Source of the DNA: an uncultured Alistipes sp.
GTDB taxonomy: Bacteria > Bacteroidota > Bacteroidia > Bacteroidales > Rikenellaceae
Assembly (NCBI GenBank): GCA_900768015.1
Contig: CAAGBI010000045.1
Location: 1 to 27,745, forward strand
Direction: 5' to 3'
DNA length: 27,745 nt
Positions 23,944-27,745 of this stretch are shown piece after piece. The notes beneath the pieces were generated by a model. The model was not told where the DNA came from and ran no database searches. It saw only the letters and a list, made by a program, of their open reading frames with translations. Made by a program: the position numbers and the translations under genes. Numbering within the stretch: position 1 is the stretch's first letter; every line of letters begins with the position of its first letter.

Positions 23944-24471
23944 ATGAATATATATCTATTTCCTACTGAACTTGAGGCGAAGAGCTTTCGTGCGTTGTGC
24001 CCCGATGCCGAGGTTGTCATCTCAGGCGTGGGCATGGCGGCTACGGCAGCAGCTATTGCGCGATTAGACCGCGAGCGTGGCCTCTCTGCGGATGATGTCG
24101 TGGTGCTTGCGGGTATCGCGGGTGCTTATGGCGATAGCGTGGCCGTGGGCGAGGTTGTGGAGGTTGTGAGTGAGGAGTGTGTGGAGCTATCTGAGCGCTT
24201 TCGCCAAACATATTGCCAGAGGGTTTTTCACACCTCGTTGCGTCGCGTAAGGTCAAACACGGTGCATACGATGCAGAGCACATCGCGCGGAGCCGATATT
24301 GAGAATATGGAGGGTGCGGCGCTATTTGCCATGGCCGAGGTGTTGGGCTTCCGTGCCGTTGAGGTGCGCGCTATATCGAATCGTGTGGGCGAACCATTTG
24401 AAAAGTGGGCTGTAGATGAGGCTGTTACGACCCTTGCTAAAGAATTAAAAAAGCTTGAAGATGAGAAGTAA
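23944..24471 (+). CDS. mqnB: Futalosine hydrolase
   Basis: Nucleosidase of the futalosine route to menaquinone, which releases hypoxanthine from futalosine. I chose the ATG at 23944 (MNIYLFPTELEAKSF); the GTG upstream lies inside a hairpin. The product is 175 residues. The nucleoside phosphorylase-like fold is shown by ISGVGMAATAAAI, VVLAGIAGAYG, DIENMEGAALFAMAE (the substrate-binding NMEG motif) and RAISNRVGEPFEKW, the last being typical of MqnB. It is roughly 25-40 residues shorter than most MqnB proteins I know, with the loss around residues 85-110. It overlaps mqnD by 11 bases, which supports the call. Confidence 0.85.
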   Translation: MNIYLFPTELEAKSFRALCPDAEVVISGVGMAATAAAIARLDRERGLSADDVVVLAGIAGAYGDSVAVGEVVEVVSEECVELSERFRQTYCQRVFHTSLRRVRSNTVHTMQSTSRGADIENMEGAALFAMAEVLGFRAVEVRAISNRVGEPFEKWAVDEAVTTLAKELKKLEDEK

Positions 24472-25237
24472 TACTTTGCGCTTGGCAATCTCGCCATGCC
24501 CGAACGACACCTTTATGTTTGACGCTATTGTCAACCGTCGCATCGACCTCGAGGGCTTGGATGTTGAGGTTACCTACCTCGATATTGAGCAGTTGAACGC
24601 CGCAGCAATGGAGCAGCGATATGACATCACGAAGTGTAGTACGGCGATACTACGCGCTGTAGGTGAGCACTATGCGCTTTTGGATAGCGGCTCGGCGCTC
24701 GGTCGTGGTAATGGCCCGTTGTTGGTGCGTCGTAAGGGCGAGACAGCGCCACTAAAGCGCATCGCAGTACCTGGTGAGCATACCACCGCAAATAGACTTG
24801 TGGGAAGGCTCTTCCCTGAGATTGAGGAGCGTGTGCCCATGCTCTTCTCTGAAATCGCCGAGGCTGTGGAGCGCGGTGAGTTTGATGGCGGCGTGTTGAT
24901 TCATGAGGGAAGGTTTGTCTATCAGCGCCGTAACTTGGAACTCGTTGCCGACCTCGGCCTTGAGTGGGAGGCAAGAGTGGGTCTGCCTCTGCCTTTGGGC
25001 TCTATAATTGCCTCTAAGGCGTTGGGTGAGGAGACAAGAGCGCGTTTTGAGCGCCTTCTGCGTAGAAGTATAGAGTATGCCTTTGCTAATCCGCTGGCAT
25101 CGCGCGCCTTTATCAAGGAGCACGCCCAGGAGTTGGAGGATGATGTTATTGACAAGCATATCGCGCTCTTTGTCAACGACTACTCATTGACTTTGGGTGA
25201 CGAGGGCCATAGAGCAGTTGAGGCACTGCTTGAATAG
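24461..25237 (+). CDS. mqnD: 1,4-dihydroxy-6-naphthoate synthase
   Basis: Converts cyclic dehypoxanthine futalosine to 1,4-dihydroxy-6-naphthoate in the futalosine menaquinone pathway. I chose the ATG at 24461 (MRSNTLRLAISPCPND). The product is 258 residues. The family motifs are AISPCPNDTFMFDA near the N-terminus, YDITKCSTAIL, LLDSGSALGRGNGPLLV and VLIHEGRFVYQRRNLELVADLG, with the conserved HEGRF. The SPCPNDTF motif separates MqnD from the related chorismate dehydratase MqnA. It is co-translated with mqnB. The partners MqnA and MqnC are not in this window. An intrinsic terminator follows at 25271-25304. Confidence 0.95.
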   Translation: MRSNTLRLAISPCPNDTFMFDAIVNRRIDLEGLDVEVTYLDIEQLNAAAMEQRYDITKCSTAILRAVGEHYALLDSGSALGRGNGPLLVRRKGETAPLKRIAVPGEHTTANRLVGRLFPEIEERVPMLFSEIAEAVERGEFDGGVLIHEGRFVYQRRNLELVADLGLEWEARVGLPLPLGSIIASKALGEETRARFERLLRRSIEYAFANPLASRAFIKEHAQELEDDVIDKHIALFVNDYSLTLGDEGHRAVEALLE

Positions 25238-25248
25238 GGTGTAGAGAT

Positions 25249-25275
25249 ATTAAGGAGATTAAGGATATTAGGGAG
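25249..25275. repeat. Tandem repeat, three 9-nt units
   Basis: The units are ATTAAGGAG, ATTAAGGAT and ATTAGGGAG. They lie 11 bases after the mqnD stop codon and run into the stem of the mqnD terminator. Confidence 0.7.
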
Positions 25276-25304
25276 TTTAGCGTTAGGCTGAGCTCTCTTT
25301 TTTT
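25271..25304 (+). terminator. Intrinsic terminator of mqnB-mqnD
   Basis: GGGAGTTTAGC pairs over 11 positions, including G-U pairs, with GCTGAGCTCTC around a 5-base loop. It is followed directly by seven T residues at 25298-25304 on the + strand. Confidence 0.8.
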
Positions 25305-25324
25305 GTGTAATATGTGTTGTCTGC

Positions 25325-25355
25325 GAGGAGATTCTTCACTTTGTTCAGAATGACA
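25325..25355. repeat. Widespread intergenic repeat motif (minus-strand peptide HSEQSEES)
   Basis: The minus strand reads TGTCATTCTGAACAAAGTG followed by AAGAATCTCCTCG. From memory this motif, with small variants, recurs in intergenic DNA of many unrelated bacteria and gives spurious proteins containing CHSEQSEESP. A single copy is present here. Its function is unknown to me. Confidence 0.6.
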
Positions 25356-25463
25356 GCGCACGATGTTTTTGATTTTAGGGCGGAGGCAATCTATTTTTGT
25401 TGTGCCTCTAATCATTGTGTTACTTTCATGTCAGAGTGGTGCAGTAGTGGCGCTGACATGAAG

Positions 25464-25508
25464 AAGCCCCGGATGGGTAGTACTCGGCGTACATCCCATT
25501 CGGGGCTT
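25464..25508 (-). terminator. Terminator hairpin of gdhA with TACGC-AGTA apex
   Basis: On the minus strand AAGCCCCG pairs with CGGGGCTT, then ATGGG with CCCAT, then GTAC with GTAC around the 5-base loop GCCGA. It lies about 40 bases after the gdhA stop codon and is followed by TTCTTC. The apex TACGC-CG-AGTA matches the apices of the three long palindromes on the + strand. Confidence 0.75.
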
Positions 25509-25550
25509 TGATTGAAGCGTCGCTAATGCGCCGCTATCACATGAAAGGTA

Positions 25551-26894
25551 TTAGATGATACCCTGCTCAAGCATAGCCTGTGCAACCTTCATGAAACCTG
25601 CGATGTTAGCACCCTTAACATAGTTAACAGTACCATCAGCCTGTGTACCAAACTGAACGCATGCCTCGTGGATAGACTTCATGATGAAGTGGAGCTTGTC
25701 ATCAACCTCCTCACCTGCCCATGAAATGTGCATACAGTTCTGAGTCATCTCAAGACCTGAAGTTGCTACACCACCAGCGTTAACTGCCTTACCAGGAGCG
25801 AAGAGGATACCTGCTGACTGGAATGCGTGGATAGCCTCAGGAGTACAACCCATGTTAGAAACCTCAGCGCAGCACCATGTACCGTTAGCCAAAAGCTCCT
25901 TAGCATCAGCCTCGTTCAACTCGTTCTGGAATGCGCAAGGAAGTGCGATGTCACACTTTACAGACCAAGCCTTCTTACCAGCTGTGAACTTACATGCCTC
26001 GGGGAACTTAGTTGCCATATCCTCAACCTTGTTGCGGTTTGAAGAACGCATTACCAACATGTAGTCGATCATCTCGTTAGTGATACCACCAGGGATCTCG
26101 CAAACGCCGTCAGGACCAGAGATTGCAACAACCTTAGCGCCGAGCTCAACAGCCTTCTGTGAAGCACCCCAAGCAACATTACCGAAGCCTGAAACTGCAA
26201 CTGTCTTACCCTTGATGTCCTTGCCAGCCTTAGCCAACATATACTCTACGAAGTACAAAGCACCGTAACCAGTAGCCTCGGGACGGAGGATTGAACCACC
26301 CCAAGTCATACCCTTACCAGTCAAAACGCCAGTGTGGTACTTACGAGCGAGCTTCTGATACATACCGTTGAGGAAGCCGATCTCACGACCACCAACACCT
26401 ACATCACCTGCGGGAACATCAGTATCTACGCCGATGTTGTTCCACAACTCCTGCATGAATGCCTGGCAGAAACGCATGATCTCACCGTCTGACTTGCCAA
26501 CGGGGTTGAAATCTGCACCACCCTTAGCACCACCCATAGGAAGGGTAGTCAATGCGTTCTTGAAAGTCTGCTCGAAACCGAGGAACTTCAACATTGAAGG
26601 GTTAACAGCTGGGTGGAAACGCAAACCGCCCTTGTAAGGACCGATAGCTGAGTTGAACTGTACACGGTAACCGAGGTTAGTCTGTACATCGCCATTGTCG
26701 TCTACCCATGTAACACGGAAAGTGAAGATACGATCAGGCTCAACCATACGCTCAACGATCTTTGCCTTCTCATACTCGGGGTGCTGGTTGTATACCTCCT
26801 CGATAGACTCCAATACCTCCTGAACCGCCTGCAAGTACTCAGCCTCACCGGGGTGCTTGGCCTCCAAATTGGCCATAATAACTTTTACATCCAT
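25551..26894 (-). CDS. gdhA: Glutamate dehydrogenase (hexameric, probably NADP-type)
   Basis: Interconverts 2-oxoglutarate plus ammonium and glutamate; the main ammonium-assimilation enzyme in many Bacteroidales. It has 447 residues, as usual for the 50-kDa hexameric type. The signature LPMGGAKGGADFNP carries the catalytic Lys124, with PAGDVGVGGREIG at 161-173 (active-site Asp164) and the dinucleotide-binding SGFGNVAWG at 235-243. GPYKGGLRFHP and WTWGGS-type substrate contacts are present. Cofactor choice is inferred from similarity. Codons are unusually uniform (GGT, GCT, GTT, AAC), pointing to strong expression. It is a single-gene unit with its own promoter at 26983. Confidence 0.96.
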   Translation of the reverse strand: MDVKVIMANLEAKHPGEAEYLQAVQEVLESIEEVYNQHPEYEKAKIVERMVEPDRIFTFRVTWVDDNGDVQTNLGYRVQFNSAIGPYKGGLRFHPAVNPSMLKFLGFEQTFKNALTTLPMGGAKGGADFNPVGKSDGEIMRFCQAFMQELWNNIGVDTDVPAGDVGVGGREIGFLNGMYQKLARKYHTGVLTGKGMTWGGSILRPEATGYGALYFVEYMLAKAGKDIKGKTVAVSGFGNVAWGASQKAVELGAKVVAISGPDGVCEIPGGITNEMIDYMLVMRSSNRNKVEDMATKFPEACKFTAGKKAWSVKCDIALPCAFQNELNEADAKELLANGTWCCAEVSNMGCTPEAIHAFQSAGILFAPGKAVNAGGVATSGLEMTQNCMHISWAGEEVDDKLHFIMKSIHEACVQFGTQADGTVNYVKGANIAGFMKVAQAMLEQGII

Positions 26895-26982
26895 AGTTTT
26901 AGTTAAGTTAAAAGGTTATTATAAAATGATTAAACTTTATTGTGTTTTCTTGTTTGCGCACTACTCATTACGAATAGTCACA

Positions 26983-26990
26983 CAAAGATA
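26983..26990 (-). promoter_or_regulatory. Promoter -7 box of gdhA
   Basis: On the minus strand TATCTTTG is a perfect TAnnTTTG box, 88 bases before the gdhA ATG. The leader of about 80 bases is AT-rich. No TTTG lies at the ideal -33 distance. Confidence 0.6.
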
Positions 26991-27048
26991 GGCAAATTAT
27001 TCTAATTACGCCCACCTTTTCCGTTTTTTTTTACAAAAATATAGAAAA

Positions 27049-27084
27049 CGGGTATTTGGCGCTCGAAAATAGCCCAAATACCCG
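27049..27084 (-). terminator. Intrinsic terminator of gcvT
   Basis: On the minus strand CGGGTATTTGG and CCAAATACCCG form a perfect 11-bp stem with a 14-base loop, followed by TTTTCTATATTTTTG. It starts about 15 bases after the gcvT stop codon. Confidence 0.88.
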
Positions 27085-27098
27085 CTTTCAATTAGTCG

Positions 27099-27734
27099 TT
27101 ACACGAAGGGAAGGCGTACAACCTCTGCCTTCAACAAGCGACCGCGCACAACAACGGCGATCTGTGTGCCAGCCTTTGCAAACTCGGGCTTAACATAACC
27201 CATGCCCACGCCAACCTTCAAGCAGGGCGACATGGTACCAGATGTAACATGGCCGATGACATTACCCTCGAGGTCTGCCAACTCATACTCGTGACGAGGC
27301 ACGCCGCGGTCGATAAGCTTGAAGCCTACGAGCTTGCGTGTAACGCCCTCCTTCTTCTGACGCTCCATGAGCTCACGGTCGATGAATGGCTTGTTATCCA
27401 CGAACTTTGTGAGCCAGTTAAGTCCTGCCTCGATAGGAGATGTAGTGTCGTCGATGTCGTTACCATAGAGGCAGAAGCCCTTCTCGAGGCGGAGTGTGTC
27501 GCGTGCGCCGAGGCCGATGTTCTTCAAGCCGAACTCCTCGCCTACCTTCCACATAGCCTCCCAGATGGTGTCAGCATCCTCGTTGTACATGTAGATCTCG
27601 CAACCGCCAGAGCCTGTATAACCTGTAGTTGAGAGAATTACATCGCAACCAGCAACTTTGCAGAGCTTGAATGTGTAGTACTCCATATCCTCGACCTGCT
27701 CCTCGGTCATCTTCTGTACGAGCTTCATGGCCAA
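27099..27734 (-). CDS. gcvT: Glycine cleavage system T protein, C-terminal fragment
   Basis: Aminomethyltransferase of the glycine cleavage system, which transfers the aminomethyl carbon to tetrahydrofolate. About 211 C-terminal residues are present of roughly 360. Family motifs are LSTTGYTGSGGCEIYM, the GLGARDTLRLEKGFCLYG block, DDTTSPIEAGLNW, the C-terminal domain GHVTSGTMSPCLKVGVGMGY, and the ending KAEVVRLPFV. The leftmost coding triplet is TTG, which I read as an internal Leu (as in QGPLA of the family), not as a start codon. The 5' end is missing because the sequence runs into adapter at 27734. It is followed by a strong terminator, so it ends its transcript. Confidence 0.93.
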   Translation of the reverse strand: MAMKLVQKMTEEQVEDMEYYTFKLCKVAGCDVILSTTGYTGSGGCEIYMYNEDADTIWEAMWKVGEEFGLKNIGLGARDTLRLEKGFCLYGNDIDDTTSPIEAGLNWLTKFVDNKPFIDRELMERQKKEGVTRKLVGFKLIDRGVPRHEYELADLEGNVIGHVTSGTMSPCLKVGVGMGYVKPEFAKAGTQIAVVVRGRLLKAEVVRLPFV

Positions 27735-27745
27735 GATCGGAAGAG
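27734..27745. other. Illumina adapter remnant at the right edge
   Basis: The last 12 bases, AGATCGGAAGAG, are identical to the start of the standard Illumina adapter. They interrupt the gcvT reading frame at the very edge of the window. The first base could also be genuine. Confidence 0.9.

Larger units (their letters stand above)
25238..25550. other. 313-base gene-free stretch between mqnD and gdhA
   Basis: No convincing gene lies here. The stretch holds a 9-nt tandem repeat (25249-25275), the mqnD terminator (25271-25304), a widespread bacterial repeat motif (25325-25355), a hairpin with perfect 10-bp arms TTCATGTCAG/CTGACATGAA (25425-25462) and the gdhA-side terminator (25464-25508). Small open frames on both strands only translate these repeats. 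Confidence 0.7.

Noticed and set aside
25173..25415. 80-residue minus-strand open frame containing CHSEQSEESP and LISLISLISL
   Set aside because: It only translates the intergenic repeat motif and the 9-nt tandem repeat, and it runs into mqnD.

Overview
This window looks like a contig from a Bacteroidetes bacterium, most likely order Bacteroidales and perhaps close to Rikenellaceae/Alistipes. The genus is inference from gene content and base composition. The phylum rests on Bacteroidetes-type promoter boxes (TAnnTTTG) in front of several genes, weak Shine-Dalgarno sequences, and Bacteroidetes forms of MraY, FtsL, GdhA and Fhs. It contains no rRNA, tRNA, transposase, phage gene or CRISPR array that I can recognise. 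The last 12 bases match the start of the standard Illumina adapter, so the right edge is a sequencing or assembly artefact and gcvT is cut there.

Layout. 1-245 (+): C-terminal end of an ABC transporter permease. 473-985 (+): a small secreted, barrel-like protein. 1046-2548 (-): catalase. 2694-15752 (-): a tightly packed block transcribed right to left: rsmH, ftsL-like, ftsI-type PBP, murE, mraY, murD, ftsW, an S4-domain RNA-binding protein, leuS and an FNT-family channel. This is the front half of the division/cell-wall (dcw) cluster, without mraZ in front and without murG-murC-ftsQ-ftsA-ftsZ behind. 15856-16737 (+): a GlsB/OlsB-like N-acyltransferase. 16799-17830 (-): a ROK sugar kinase. 18022-20256 (+): a polyprenyl diphosphate synthase and a U32 protein. 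20461-21855 (+): an M24 aminopeptidase P. 22070-23740 (+): formate-tetrahydrofolate ligase. 23944-25237 (+): mqnB-mqnD of the futalosine menaquinone pathway. 25551-26894 (-): glutamate dehydrogenase. 27099-27734 (-): partial gcvT.

How the genes fit together. RsmH, FtsL, PBP, MurE, MraY, MurD and FtsW make lipid II precursors and build septal peptidoglycan, and the DNPR motif of MurE points to meso-diaminopimelate. The polyprenyl synthase may feed quinone side chains or the undecaprenyl route. MqnB and MqnD point to menaquinone-based respiration. Fhs and GcvT are both one-carbon/tetrahydrofolate enzymes. GdhA assimilates ammonium.

The most unusual signal is a set of long palindromes directly behind stop codons. 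Two of them (20255-20383 and 23739-23867) are exactly 129 nt, share their ends and show compensatory base changes. These two, a third at 246-370 and a terminator hairpin at 25464-25508 all carry the same apical motif, TACGC-N2/3-AGTA, always reading in the direction of the gene upstream. I know no named family for this.
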